Part shown: positions 1 through 7,959 of the stretch, one piece after another | How the letters are laid out: each line of letters opens with the position of its first letter | Numbering within the stretch: the stretch's first letter is position 1 | Assembly (NCBI GenBank): GCA_040756905.1 | Contig: JBFLYD010000065.1 | Span: 19,608 to 83,607 of the forward strand | From: Acidobacteriota bacterium | Lineage (GTDB): Bacteria; Acidobacteriota; Aminicenantia; JBFLYD01 | Direction: 5' to 3' | Length of the DNA: 64,000 bases | Translations under genes and position numbers: made by a program | The notes under the pieces: model-generated | What the model saw: the letters and a program-made list of their open reading frames with translations, nothing else | Databases searched by the model: none | What the model was told of the DNA's origin: nothing

Positions 1-10
1 GATATATTAA

Positions 11-562
11 TTAAATTCCCAATTCTTTCTCCAATTTCTCAACTAATTCCACATATTTATGATGGATCCCTTCTCCCATTTCCTCATCAACTTTATCGAA
101 TCGCTTTATTAATTCCTTCTGATCTTCATTGGCAAACATCTGGTCTGCCATGGGATAAAGGATGTTATCCTCTTTGAAAATGTGTTGAGTAAGGAGTTCT
201 GAATAGCCAAGAGCATTTCTTATTATCTCAGTTCTTGCTTCTTTGTTATTTTTCTCATACTTTTCAACCGCATCAGCTAAACCTTTTACGAATCTTCTTC
301 CCTCATCGTGTTCCATCAACATTACACCAATCGGGCCACCTTCTCTTGGCATTCCCCGATTTTCCATTTCATTAAAAAGGATATTCTCTTCTTTCCCATG
401 GTGGCATTTATCAGCAAATGTTCTTATAAAATCAACCGACTTTCTGAAAATTTCCGCTGGAACATCCTCTCCTGAATTCAACTTTTCTGATGCAATCTTA
501 AGTATATTTATCATTCTCTCAATCACTCTATGTTCATGTTTTAAAACATCTGTTGAAATCAT
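11..562 (-). CDS. Hemerythrin HHE-domain protein
   Basis: A 183-residue all-helical protein with the hemerythrin di-iron pattern: histidines at 9/11 near the N-terminus, a HHGKEE segment (54-59), EHDEG near 84-88, and HIFKED near 127-132. Proteins of this family bind O2 or NO at a di-iron site, or serve in iron and nitrosative-stress handling. The ATG is preceded by a strong AAGGAGG at suitable spacing. It lies just downstream of a Crp/Fnr-type regulator on the same strand, with a perfect palindrome between them, so control by that regulator is likely. No signal peptide is seen, so it is cytoplasmic. The family is clear; the exact ligand is not. Confidence 0.9.
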   Translation of the reverse strand: MISTDVLKHEHRVIERMINILKIASEKLNSGEDVPAEIFRKSVDFIRTFADKCHHGKEENILFNEMENRGMPREGGPIGVMLMEHDEGRRFVKGLADAVEKYEKNNKEARTEIIRNALGYSELLTQHIFKEDNILYPMADQMFANEDQKELIKRFDKVDEEMGEGIHHKYVELVEKLEKELGI

Positions 563-610
563 TTCTTTCCTCCTTCACCATTAATATAATATACAAAGAT
601 TTCCATTGAA

Positions 611-624
611 ATGACTTAAGTCAC
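611..624 (-). promoter_or_regulatory. Candidate Fnr-type operator upstream of the hemerythrin gene
   Basis: ATGAC-TTAA-GTCAC forms an almost perfect palindrome with two 5-bp half-sites and a 4-bp core, the geometry of FNR/DNR-family sites. On the minus strand a TATATT/TATTAT -10 candidate lies at about 583-591. That would put the palindrome centre near -40, the class II activator position. The half-site is GTGAC rather than TTGAT, so binding is inferred. Confidence 0.45.
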
Positions 625-638
625 AGATTTTAAAAAAT

Positions 639-1337
639 TTAAATTATTTCTGCTTCTTTCTTGAGCTTATGAAAATCCATGATTATGATTTTTTTCCCTT
701 TAGACTGGATAATTCCTGAATTACGGAATTTTTTAAAACTTCTTGAAATTATTTCCCTCACTGTCCCTATTTGAGATGCCAATTCCTGATTCGTCAATTT
801 AAGGTCCAATATAATTCTTTCCCCTTCTTTCACTCCTGATTCCTCTGCTCTCTTGATTAAGTATTTTGCCAACCTCTGTTTAACCTCCAGAAATGCTAAA
901 TCTTCTATAAGATGAACCATTTTTCTCAATCTTTCTGAAAGAGAACGTATTATCCCCTCGAATATCTCAGGAAATTTGTAACACAATTCTTTAAGGTCTC
1001 TTTTTGGAATAAATATTAAAGTAGTTGGTTCTAAAGCTTCTGCAGAAGCAGGGAATGGACCCTCATCAAAAACTGAAAGTTCAGCTATTGGTCTCCCTTC
1101 TTTTTCAATCGTAAGAACCTGTTCTCTATCTTCACCAGAACTTTTATAAATCTTTACGGTTCCCTTGTGAATTATAAAAAGGCCATCACAAAAATCGTCT
1201 TCAAGGAAAATAATTTCTCCTTTATTAAAATTTCGAAGTTCAGACTTCATGCATAAAATCTCTAAAACATTGAATTTTAATTTAGAAAAAAAACTTACCT
1301 TTTTAAGAGTTTCGATAACACAAAGACCTTTTATCAT
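639..1337 (-). CDS. Crp/Fnr-family transcriptional regulator
   Basis: 232 residues with an N-terminal cyclic-nucleotide-binding-type beta-roll (about 10-130), a dimerisation helix (130-165) and a C-terminal winged helix whose recognition segment reads TNQELASQIGTVREIISRS (about 183-202). The N-terminal cysteine cluster of oxygen-sensing FNR is absent; single Cys residues near 6 and 29 do not make that motif. This suggests a DNR/NnrR-like or other non-cluster member. It sits 76 bp upstream of the hemerythrin gene on the same strand, which suggests an O2 or NO response. The effector cannot be read from sequence. Confidence 0.9.
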   Translation of the reverse strand: MIKGLCVIETLKKVSFFSKLKFNVLEILCMKSELRNFNKGEIIFLEDDFCDGLFIIHKGTVKIYKSSGEDREQVLTIEKEGRPIAELSVFDEGPFPASAEALEPTTLIFIPKRDLKELCYKFPEIFEGIIRSLSERLRKMVHLIEDLAFLEVKQRLAKYLIKRAEESGVKEGERIILDLKLTNQELASQIGTVREIISRSFKKFRNSGIIQSKGKKIIIMDFHKLKKEAEII

Positions 1338-1342
1338 CGGAT

Positions 1343-2062
1343 TTAAACTTTTTTATTGTTTTTAAATTTTCTCAAGTATCCAACCAATTTTTTTAAAGCT
1401 TTTCCCCGATGACTGATTGAATTTTTCTCATCTATATTCATTTCTGCAAATGTTTTGTCCAACGGAGGATAGAAAAACACTGGATCATATCCAAATCCCA
1501 TTTTTCCTCTTGGCTTTTCAAGAATTACCCCATCCACTTCTTGTTTTGTCTCAAAAATTATTATTCTTTCATCGGCAAGAGCAAGCGCGCATACAAACTT
1601 TGCCTTTCTCTTTTGGTAGGGAATACCTTTCATTAAATATAACAATTTTTCAATATTCTTTTTACTATCTCCTTCGCTACCTGAAAATCTCGATGAATAT
1701 ATTCCTGGCAATCCATTAAGAGCCTCAACAATCAATCCCGAATCCTCACCCAGAGTCATCAGATTGGTCTTTTTATTCCAGAAAATAGCCTTCTTTCTTG
1801 CTATTTCTAAAAAGCTCCTTCCTGATTCTAAGAATTCATTTCTCAAATATAATTCATGGAGACCTATTATTTTGAAAGGAAGATCGGAAAGGAAACTTTT
1901 TATCTCTTCAATCTTTCCCAGGTTAAAACTTGCAATCAATAGTGTTGTGTCACTTAAATACCTTTTGTTATTTTGATGTGACACAACACTCTCCCTATGG
2001 GAGAAAGATCTCCTTAGACGCTTCGCTGAGCACCCCCAGACATGGGGAAGCTTCTTCCCCAT
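1343..2062 (-). CDS. rdgB: XTP/dITP diphosphatase, RdgB/HAM1 family, 5' end rewritten by a repeat
   Basis: House-cleaning nucleotidase that hydrolyses ITP, XTP and dITP to monophosphates. Family motifs are visible: IASFNLGKIEEI (from residue 43), EDSGL, GLPGIYSSRF, GYDPVF and the C-terminal SHRGKAL. Canonical members begin at the xLIAxxNxGK motif, but here there is no ATG in front of it. The frame runs back into a copy of the family A repeat, so residues 1-41 are repeat-derived. Possible starts are the ATG at 2062, which has a purine-rich GAAGGGG ahead, or a TTG at 1939 with no evident ribosome site. The enzymatic domain itself looks intact. Confidence 0.85.
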   Translation of the reverse strand: MGKKLPHVWGCSAKRLRRSFSHRESVVSHQNNKRYLSDTTLLIASFNLGKIEEIKSFLSDLPFKIIGLHELYLRNEFLESGRSFLEIARKKAIFWNKKTNLMTLGEDSGLIVEALNGLPGIYSSRFSGSEGDSKKNIEKLLYLMKGIPYQKRKAKFVCALALADERIIIFETKQEVDGVILEKPRGKMGFGYDPVFFYPPLDKTFAEMNIDEKNSISHRGKALKKLVGYLRKFKNNKKV

Positions 2063-2125
2063 GCCCCTTCATTGTGTTTTATTCTAAAGTATTTATTTGT
2101 GAAGATATTTATGGAAAAGCACAAT
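1941..2125 (-). repeat. Family A palindromic repeat, copy 1
   Basis: One end is a hairpin of the GTGTTGTGTCACTTAAATA type pairing with TGTGACACAACAC; the other ends in a GCACAAT segment. Between them is the shared core with TCTCCTTAGACGCTTCGCTGAG and a GGGGAAG palindrome, kept here in short form. Near-identical copies lie at 24481-24658, 46008-46205 and 55913-56099. This copy overlaps the 5' end of rdgB. No ORF for mobility is present, so it is a non-autonomous MITE/REP-like element. Confidence 0.85.
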
Positions 2126-2175
2126 AGTGTTGTGTCACTTAAATACCTTTTGTTTTTCTTTTGTAACACGCTACT
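2126..2175. repeat. Family A terminal hairpin, solo copy
   Basis: A second copy of only the terminal hairpin (AGTGTTGTGTCACTTAAATA ... TTGTAACACGCTACT) follows the larger copy directly. It shows that the roughly 50-bp hairpin can occur by itself, as it also does at 52292-52339. Confidence 0.75.
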
Positions 2176-2206
2176 TCCTCTCCCTATTTTTAACCTTAAG
2201 TATAAA

Positions 2207-2854
2207 TTATACCCTATGGGTTATCTCTTCTATTTCTTTTAATTCAAGAATGTTTTTCAGGAATTGCTTATCCTTAGATTGGCTGCCAGAATATGAAACA
2301 GATACATGAAAAAAATCTTCTTTTCTCTTTATCTCAAAGCTTTCAACATTTAAATCCAACTGAGATATTATTTTTTTAATTTCATTTACAACTTCAGGCG
2401 TTTTCTTTGTTTTTACTTCATATAGATGAACACTGTATTTAGGTGAGATGAGGTTCTCCAAGAATCTGAAAATAATCAACGTAAAAAGAATTATAAATGT
2501 GGAGATAACAGAAATAAAATAATTGCCTGTTCCAATTGCCAAACCTAACCCAGCAACAGCCCACAAAGATGCAGCAGTGGTCAAACCCCTTACCTCTCCT
2601 CTTGCCTGAATAATAGTTCCAGCTCCAATAAATCCAATTCCTGTGATAACCTGAGCTGCAATTCTTGAAGGGTCTCCTGATGTACCTTTAACAAATTCAA
2701 AGGATAATATGGACATCAAAGTTGCACCAAAACAAATCAATATGTGAGTTCTGAACCCTGCATATTTTCCACTTATTTCTCTTTCGATCCCTATGATTCC
2801 ACCCAGGATTATACTCAAAAGCAATTTAATTATCATATCTTGGCTGATTGTCAT
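2207..2854 (-). CDS. MgtC/SapB-family inner-membrane protein
   Basis: About 215 residues. The N-terminal two thirds carry four to five hydrophobic helices with the MgtC/SapB signature GGIIGIERE and RTHILICFGATLMS, then GIGFIGAGTIIQARGEVRGL and TTAASLWAVAGLGLAIG. The soluble C-terminal region (about 145-215) resembles an ACT-like domain. Family members are linked to Mg2+ limitation and to modulation of ATP synthase; the role here is not known. I chose the ATG at 2854, preceded by GGGGGAAATA, over the upstream ATG at 2866, which has no ribosome site. Confidence 0.88.
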   Translation of the reverse strand: MTISQDMIIKLLLSIILGGIIGIEREISGKYAGFRTHILICFGATLMSILSFEFVKGTSGDPSRIAAQVITGIGFIGAGTIIQARGEVRGLTTAASLWAVAGLGLAIGTGNYFISVISTFIILFTLIIFRFLENLISPKYSVHLYEVKTKKTPEVVNEIKKIISQLDLNVESFEIKRKEDFFHVSVSYSGSQSKDKQFLKNILELKEIEEITHRV

Positions 2855-2891
2855 TATTTCCCCCATTAAAACTAATTAAATTTTCTCAAAT

Positions 2892-3788
2892 TTATTTTAC
2901 AAATAAAGAAAAGAAAATAAAAATAAATATTAAAAGAATCAAAAAAAAGAAGAGTTTATCCTTTATAAGGGATTCTGGTTCGTCAATCAATGCTCCACCT
3001 TTTAGCACTTTGTATGAAAAACTTAAAAGAAATATAAAGACAAAAGGTATTGAAAAAATGAAAAGTTTGTTTTTTATTTCGACTGAAAATTGGATGTATA
3101 GAATAAAAAATAATAAGCCGCTTAAAATCATAAAATAATTAAGAGTTCCTTTTTTGTATCCATTGAATGATTTTCTGTAATTTTTAGCTCTTTCATCTCC
3201 AAGATATTTCAACTCTGAGATTCTCTTGCCAGACAATAAAAAATTACCGAATAACCACCAGAAAATTAATGGTATTAACGGTGGAAATTTCTCTGGTTCT
3301 AATGAAAACCATCCTATTAAAAATCTAATTGGATTATTTGCCGATTCAAGAATCGAATCAAAATAAGGGATGTCTTTCACTCTAAATGGCTTTAAATTGT
3401 ATAAAATACCTGCAATAAACAATGAAAATAGAGACAAATGAAAATAAAGAGAAAAGAATAGCACTGATATAATGAATGAAACTAATAAAAGAGAAATGGC
3501 AATGAAAATCAAAGACTTCTTATTTACTTCGCCTTTAAGCAAGGGCCTTTCCTTTTTTGCGGGATGATGAGAATCAAATGGAAAATCAGCAATTTCATTA
3601 ATTATATAATTAACTACAGAGACCATGCCTGTTAAAATAAATGCAAATAATGAATAAACAAGAAGGTATTTTAAATCAATTTGACCTAAATTATTTCTGT
3701 TAAGCAAAAGGTAAAAAAATACTCCCACAAAAATAGCCAGGCTACGAGGCCAACGCTCAATTCTCATTGCTTTTAAATAGGAATTCAT
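2892..3788 (-). CDS. UbiA-family prenyltransferase, decaprenyl-phosphate phosphoribosyltransferase-like
   Basis: 298 residues, strongly hydrophobic with about eight membrane helices. It has the polyprenyl-binding motif NEIADFPFDSHHPAKKERPL (about 64-83), whose D-x3-D and HP-x-K-x2-RP arrangement is typical of the subgroup that moves phosphoribose to decaprenyl phosphate. The second aspartate region is less clear (SELKYLGDERAKNYRKSF). Its close spacing with the methyltransferase at 3795-4685 suggests a joint role in envelope or polyprenyl-linked glycan synthesis. The family is secure, the substrate is not. Confidence 0.82.
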   Translation of the reverse strand: MNSYLKAMRIERWPRSLAIFVGVFFYLLLNRNNLGQIDLKYLLVYSLFAFILTGMVSVVNYIINEIADFPFDSHHPAKKERPLLKGEVNKKSLIFIAISLLLVSFIISVLFFSLYFHLSLFSLFIAGILYNLKPFRVKDIPYFDSILESANNPIRFLIGWFSLEPEKFPPLIPLIFWWLFGNFLLSGKRISELKYLGDERAKNYRKSFNGYKKGTLNYFMILSGLLFFILYIQFSVEIKNKLFIFSIPFVFIFLLSFSYKVLKGGALIDEPESLIKDKLFFFLILLIFIFIFFSLFVK

Positions 3789-3794
3789 TTTGTT

Positions 3795-4685
3795 TTATTT
3801 TCGCCTGGCATAAACTTCTAAAGAATCGCCTAAAGCCAGTATTATATATAGTTTTTTAAAAAATCTCCATTCTGAGACTCTTTTCATTATTTTAAACCTT
3901 GACATAATGTAAGATAAAGTAAATTTCCAAACATATTTTCTAATTTTTAATATTTTAAATCCGTTCAATTCAAGTAGTTTAGTCAGGGATTTTTTTGTGA
4001 AAAAAACTAAATGGGCTGGCCTAAAATGCCACCATCTTCTTCCTAATATCTTTGCAACTGGGCTAAATACATCTGGCGTAACGATAACAATTACTCCTTT
4101 ATTTTTCAATATATTATGCGTTTTTTCAACAACTTTTTCTGGGTAAGGCGTATGTTCAATTAAATCTATTAAAGTAACAACATCGAACCCTTCATTGCCA
4201 AATTCATAATCAAGAAAATCTTCCTGGATAAGTTCAATTCCATAAATTTCTTTTGCTTTCTCCACACTCCACTTGCTCGGCTCAATTCCTGTGGCATTGA
4301 ACCCTTTACTTTTAGCAAGGTTTATGAAAATCCCTGTGGCAGTGCCAACATCCAGTAGTTTTGCATTTTTTCTGGAAATTTTTTCTAAATAATTTATTAT
4401 TCTTAAAAAATTAAAAGACCTTCCTTCTTCTTCTTTCTGATAGGCATTGTCTTCCATCGACTGATAGTATTTTAATATCTGAGCTTTAGAAGGCATTGGA
4501 TTTGCAAAAACAAAATCGCACATTTCACATTTACTTAAATCCCATAATTTACCATACTGCGAATCTGTAACTTTAAAATCTTTACTTTCAAGATGTTCAA
4601 GCCTTATGTTGCCTTTTCTAAACATTTTTATTTTCTCACTTTTACATAATGGACACTTTTTTCTCTCATTCATTATCATTTTCAT
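3795..4685 (-). CDS. Class I SAM-dependent methyltransferase with zinc-ribbon N-terminus
   Basis: 296 residues. An N-terminal CPLC ... CEMC pair (about 12-57) looks like a zinc ribbon, as in many sugar- or polyketide-associated C-methyltransferases. It is followed by a Rossmann methyltransferase core with motif I LLDVGTATGIF (about 105-115), an acidic residue at GIEPS, and VTLIDLIEHTPYP. The C-terminal part RRWWHFRPAHLVFFTKKSL is typical of the family. Three in-frame ATGs lie near the start; AGGA is best placed for the one at 4679. It is 6 bp from the UbiA-like gene, so probably one transcript. Confidence 0.82.
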   Translation of the reverse strand: MKMIMNERKKCPLCKSEKIKMFRKGNIRLEHLESKDFKVTDSQYGKLWDLSKCEMCDFVFANPMPSKAQILKYYQSMEDNAYQKEEEGRSFNFLRIINYLEKISRKNAKLLDVGTATGIFINLAKSKGFNATGIEPSKWSVEKAKEIYGIELIQEDFLDYEFGNEGFDVVTLIDLIEHTPYPEKVVEKTHNILKNKGVIVIVTPDVFSPVAKILGRRWWHFRPAHLVFFTKKSLTKLLELNGFKILKIRKYVWKFTLSYIMSRFKIMKRVSEWRFFKKLYIILALGDSLEVYARRK

Positions 4686-4808
4686 TTCCTAACATGACTA
4701 AATATTAAAGGAAATTAATTTTAAGCACAATAGAATTGTCAATTATCATTAATTTCTATTATATTATCTCCCGCATGTTTTTATTTTATATTCCTTTATT
4801 TTTCTTGG

Positions 4809-4840
4809 GTGCTGTCCCCTAAATATCTTAACAAACAAAT
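4809..4840 (+). repeat. Truncated family A repeat end
   Basis: GTGCTGTCCCCTAAATATCT followed by TAACAAACAAA matches the start of the family A copies at 46008 and 55913. Only this end is kept; family D DNA follows directly. Confidence 0.6.
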
Positions 4841-4843
4841 TTT

Positions 4844-5067
4844 TAACCCGAATTACGCAAGGATATTATGTAAACCTTCGTTAATTCGTCATTCCCGCCC
4901 CTGCTTTCGCAGGCCCCTGATTAAATCAGGGGTTGCCCCCGTGAAAACGGGGGGCGGGAATCCAGAAATAAGGGATGATAAACGCTGGATTCCTGCTGAA
5001 GTTTACCCCTTTGGATTCCTGCTTTAGCAGGAATGCCATTGAAGGAAACCTTGCGTAATTCGGGTTT
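4844..5067. repeat. Family D inverted-repeat element
   Basis: Bounded by terminal inverted repeats AACCCGAATTACGCAAGG and CCTTGCGTAATTCGGGTT (18 bp, perfect). Inside are nested palindromes of the common GGGAATCC/GGATTCC type. A partial relative of the left end (CCCGAATTATGCAAACC) is at about 24315. It carries no ORF of its own that I would accept. Confidence 0.75.
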
Positions 5068-5235
5068 AGACAAAAATTAACTTGCTTCCAGCCTAAAATC
5101 CCTTGACATAATAAAAATATTTTATTATTTTTTAATATAAGGTTTTCAATTAGACATAGATGACACAGATGTCACTATTTAATATAGTTATTATTGAAGA
5201 CTGTAATATAATGTCCTATGCTGATAGTGTTTTTG

Positions 5236-5299
5236 TCATTCCTGCGGAAGCAGGAATCCAGAGGAAAGGAGCTGGATTCCCATTTTCACGGGAATGACG
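5236..5299. repeat. Short palindromic repeat (GTCATTCC ... GGAATGAC)
   Basis: An imperfect hairpin: GTCATTCCTGCGGAAGCAGG, a short centre, then CTGGATTCCCATTTTCACGG and GAATGAC. The same GGAATCC-type palindromes make up the middle of the family D element. It looks like a REP-type sequence. Confidence 0.6.
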
Positions 5300-5502
5300 G
5301 AACGATGGGACATTTTTATACAGGAGTCAATAATATAGTTAATAATAATATTTTAATAAAATATTTAGGCTGTTTTTAATTAATATTTTTATAGGAGGCT
5401 TCATATTTTTTATACACCCAAAGTGGGGGAGATAAAACTCCAGATCACTATTACTCCATTAAATTATAATATTTCATATTTATAACCATTTAGGAGGGAA
5501 AA

Positions 5503-6078
5503 ATGCAGATAAAAAGAAATATTAAGTATGAATCAGAATTGGATAAAGAATTTATAAAAGAAGTTGCTTCCATGTATGGAGGAGAAGAGGTTTATAACTG
5601 CATCCAGTGTGGAACATGCAGTGGAACCTGTCCTATTTCCCTTTACATGGATTATACGCCAAGAAGAATCATGGCAATGATAAGAAGTGGGTTTAAGGAT
5701 GAAGTTCTGAAAAGCTTCACAATCTGGCTATGCTCTTCATGTTACTCCTGCACTGTTCAATGTCCAATGAATATAAAGATTACAGATATTATGTATGCTT
5801 TAAAGAGGATGGCTATTGAGGAAAATATATGTCCTCGAAAATTTCCAATTCCGGTTCTCGCAAGAGAATTTACAAAAATGGTCAGAAACTATGGAAGAAT
5901 AAACGAAGGAAGGCTAACTACAAAACTTTTCTTTAAGTCAAATCCTTTTAAAATATTTAACTATTCAAACCTTGGGATGAAATTGTTTAAACTTGGGCGT
6001 ATAAAACTCATGCCAGAGACAATAAAGAACCCTAAGGAAATAAAAACTCTTTTAAAAGGACTGGAGGGGAAAAAATGA
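5503..6078 (+). CDS. hdrC: HdrC-like 4Fe-4S heterodisulfide reductase subunit
   Basis: 191 residues with two [4Fe-4S] motifs: CIQCGTCSGTCP (about 35-46) and CSSCYSCTVQCP (about 78-89). The segment after the first, ISLYMDYTPRRIMAMIRSG, is typical of HdrC. The subunit passes electrons between HdrA and the catalytic HdrB. The start has a clear GGAGGG ribosome site 5 bp ahead. It is the first gene of the long redox cluster and overlaps hdrB by 4 bp (ATGA), indicating translational coupling. Confidence 0.92.
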   Translation: MQIKRNIKYESELDKEFIKEVASMYGGEEVYNCIQCGTCSGTCPISLYMDYTPRRIMAMIRSGFKDEVLKSFTIWLCSSCYSCTVQCPMNIKITDIMYALKRMAIEENICPRKFPIPVLAREFTKMVRNYGRINEGRLTTKLFFKSNPFKIFNYSNLGMKLFKLGRIKLMPETIKNPKEIKTLLKGLEGKK

Positions 6079-6938
6079 AAGAATATGCTTATTTCCCAGG
6101 TTGTTCTGTTAAAGGAACTGCTAAGGCTTATGAAGAATCCCTTTTGGCTGTGTTCAAAGAATTGGGGATTATTTGGAATGAGTTAGAAGACTGGAATTGC
6201 TGTGGAGCTACTATATATATGTCTGTGGATGAAACCATATCTTTTACTCTCTCATCAAGAAATATGGCCTTAGCAGAAAAAAATGGAAAAGATATTGTTG
6301 CTCCCTGTAGTGCTTGCTATCTTGTATTAAAAAAGACAAAAGATTACATCGAAAAATATCCTGATTTAAAAGAGAAAATTAAAAATAGTCTTAGCTCTAT
6401 TGGACTCAGTTATTCAGGAAATACTATTGTAAAACATCCGTTGGAGATATTCGTTAATGATATGGGGTTGAATGAGATAAAAAGACATGTTAGGAAACCT
6501 TTAAAGGAAATGAAGATAGCGCCATATTACGGTTGTCAGATTGTCCGCCCTTATACGGATGTGGATAATCCAATTTATCCAGAGATAATGGATTCTCTTT
6601 TAGAATCTATCGGAGCCAGTGTAGTGGAGTATCCTGTTAAAACGAGATGCTGTGGAGGATCTTTAACAGGAACCATTGAAGAAGTTGGGCTCAGACTAAA
6701 TTACATCCTCATTGAAGAGGCAATTAAAAGGGGAGCGAATTGTATCGCAGTTCTATGTCCTCTCTGTCAATTCAACCTTGAAGCTTACCAGGAAAGTATA
6801 AACAAAATGTATAAATCCAATTTTAACATGCCCATTCTATATTTTACTCAGGTAATGGGTATGGCTTTTGGACTATCTAAACAATCATTGGGGATGAAAA
6901 GATCAATCGTTTCAGCAGAGCATTTTTATCCAGTTTGA
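6075..6938 (+). CDS. hdrB: HdrB-like CCG-domain heterodisulfide reductase subunit
   Basis: 287 residues with two CCG domains. The first has YFPGC, NCCGA (about 42-46) and APCSACY (about 77-83). The second has YYGCQ, TRCCGG (about 192-197) and LCPLCQ (about 228-233). In methanogens this subunit binds two non-cubane [4Fe-4S] clusters that reduce the CoM-S-S-CoB disulfide. A bacterial version probably uses another disulfide or thiol acceptor, which cannot be named from sequence. It lies between hdrC and hdrA-N in the order C-B-A. Confidence 0.92.
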   Translation: MKEYAYFPGCSVKGTAKAYEESLLAVFKELGIIWNELEDWNCCGATIYMSVDETISFTLSSRNMALAEKNGKDIVAPCSACYLVLKKTKDYIEKYPDLKEKIKNSLSSIGLSYSGNTIVKHPLEIFVNDMGLNEIKRHVRKPLKEMKIAPYYGCQIVRPYTDVDNPIYPEIMDSLLESIGASVVEYPVKTRCCGGSLTGTIEEVGLRLNYILIEEAIKRGANCIAVLCPLCQFNLEAYQESINKMYKSNFNMPILYFTQVMGMAFGLSKQSLGMKRSIVSAEHFYPV

Positions 6939-6939
6939 C

Positions 6940-6945
6940 GGAGGT
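6940..6945 (+). promoter_or_regulatory. Ribosome binding site fixing the hdrA-N start
   Basis: GGAGGT lies 4 bp before the ATG at 6950. An alternative TTG at 6935 overlaps the hdrB stop and has no such site, so the ATG is the likely start. Confidence 0.7.
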
Positions 6946-6949
6946 AAAA

Positions 6950-7813
6950 ATGAAAAAAAATTTGGAAAAAAACGAAGACCTATGGATAGGTGTTTATATT
7001 TGTCATTGCGGGACTAACATTGCACCAAAAGTAAAAGTTGAAAAAGTCGCTGAATTTGCTTCAAAAATTGAAGGAGTTAAAGCAGCAAGAGATTATAAAT
7101 ATATGTGTTCTGACCCGGGGCAAGATCTTATAAAGAATGACATCAAGAACTTAAACCTGAACAGGGTAGTTGTTGCTTCCTGTTCACCAGCCTTGCATGA
7201 GAACACGTTCAGAAGAGCCTGTGCTCAAGCTGGTTTGAATCCTTTCCTCTTTCAGATGGCAAATATCAGGGAACATTGTTCATGGGTTACAGAGGACTCT
7301 ATTGAAGCCACTGATAAAGCTGAAAAAATTGTATCAGCGGCAATCAGAAGAGTTACTTGGCATGAACCACTTGAATATACAAAAGTTAAGATAAACCCAG
7401 ATGTCCTTGTAGTTGGCGGAGGAATTACTGGAATCGAATCTGCACTAAGACTGGCAGGAGCTGGAAGAAAGGTGTATTTAGTGGAAAGAGAGCCGTCAAT
7501 CGGAGGTCGAATGGGTGAGCTGGACAAGACATTTCCCACACTCGATTGTGCAGCATGTATATTAACTCCAAAGATGGGAGAAGTGAAAGGAAAGGAAAAA
7601 ATTGTTCTCATGACCTATTCAGAAGTTGAAAATGTGTCAGGTTCGATTGGAGGCTTCAAGGTTAAAATTCATAAAAAACCGAGATATGTAAAGCTGGATG
7701 TGTGCACTGGCTGCGGGATTTGCTGGGAGAATTGCCCTGCATTTATAACCCCCTCCCAGAGAAAAATCGAAAGAGAAGGAGTGTTGATAGGGGAGAAAGT
7801 TTATGCAAAATAA
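6950..7813 (+). CDS. hdrA: HdrA N-terminal half (FAD domain plus first ferredoxin motif)
   Basis: 287 residues that match only the front of HdrA, which is normally about 650 or longer. Visible are the N-terminal CHCG segment (18-21), a CSP motif (78-80), the FAD-binding VVGGGITGIESALRLAG (154-170), the DCAAC segment (199-203) and one CTGCGICWENCP ferredoxin motif (252-263). The frame stops soon after, exactly where full-length HdrA would go on to its second ferredoxin motif and C-terminal FAD region. Those parts appear in the gene at 15659-17410. HdrA is the flavin electron-bifurcating subunit. The stop is followed directly by a family E hairpin. Confidence 0.88.
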   Translation: MKKNLEKNEDLWIGVYICHCGTNIAPKVKVEKVAEFASKIEGVKAARDYKYMCSDPGQDLIKNDIKNLNLNRVVVASCSPALHENTFRRACAQAGLNPFLFQMANIREHCSWVTEDSIEATDKAEKIVSAAIRRVTWHEPLEYTKVKINPDVLVVGGGITGIESALRLAGAGRKVYLVEREPSIGGRMGELDKTFPTLDCAACILTPKMGEVKGKEKIVLMTYSEVENVSGSIGGFKVKIHKKPRYVKLDVCTGCGICWENCPAFITPSQRKIEREGVLIGEKVYAK

Positions 7814-7940
7814 CCAAACACCAAGTAATCTAAGGCACAAAGGCACTGAGGCGCATAGGCACAGAGGTTGTTTAATTTTTCATCCTTTGTGCCTTTGTCA
7901 CTTTGTGCCTCTGTGCCTTTCTTTGTTTGTTGGAATTTGG
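7814..7940. repeat. Family E hairpin (GGCACAAAGGCAC type), copy 1
   Basis: Two arms of about 55 bp in inverted orientation, beginning CCAAACACCAAG and ending GGAATTTGG. They are made of repeated GGCACAAAGG/CCTTTGTGCC units around a short AT-rich loop. It begins right after the hdrA-N stop codon. The only other copy, at 17408-17499, lies right after the HdrA-C fusion gene. It could act as an RNA stem within the operon. Confidence 0.8.
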
Positions 7941-7959
7941 TAATTGGGTATTTCTGTAT

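Larger units (their letters stand above)
4686..5502. other. Gene-free spacer with repeats ahead of the hdr/hydrogenase cluster
   Basis: About 800 bp without a convincing coding frame. It holds a truncated family A end at 4809-4840, the family D element at 4844-5067 and a further palindrome at 5236-5299. It separates the minus-strand membrane gene block from the long plus-strand redox cluster, so the cluster promoter should be here. A TTGACA occurs at 5103-5108 but I see no properly spaced -10. An AGGAGG at about 5393 is followed by no ATG or GTG. Confidence 0.6.

Noticed and set aside
5103..5140. TTGACA promoter ahead of hdrC
   Set aside because: No -10 occurs at 16-18 bp and it is about 390 bp from the gene, so it is not reported as a promoter.
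4809..5299. CRISPR array or coding sequence in the repeat-rich spacer
   Set aside because: The repeats are inverted and irregular with no constant spacer length, and no cas gene is in the window. Open frames here consist of repeat DNA.
7252..7611. Open frame on the minus strand inside hdrA-N
   Set aside because: It is antisense to a well-conserved gene and has no family features. Similar antisense frames inside mvhA, nuoF-gltD, ptsI, recN and others were dropped for the same reason.
7903..7959. Longer N-terminus for DRTGG protein 1
   Set aside because: The extra residues are translated from the family E hairpin and do not belong to the domain. The ATG at 7960 is preferred.
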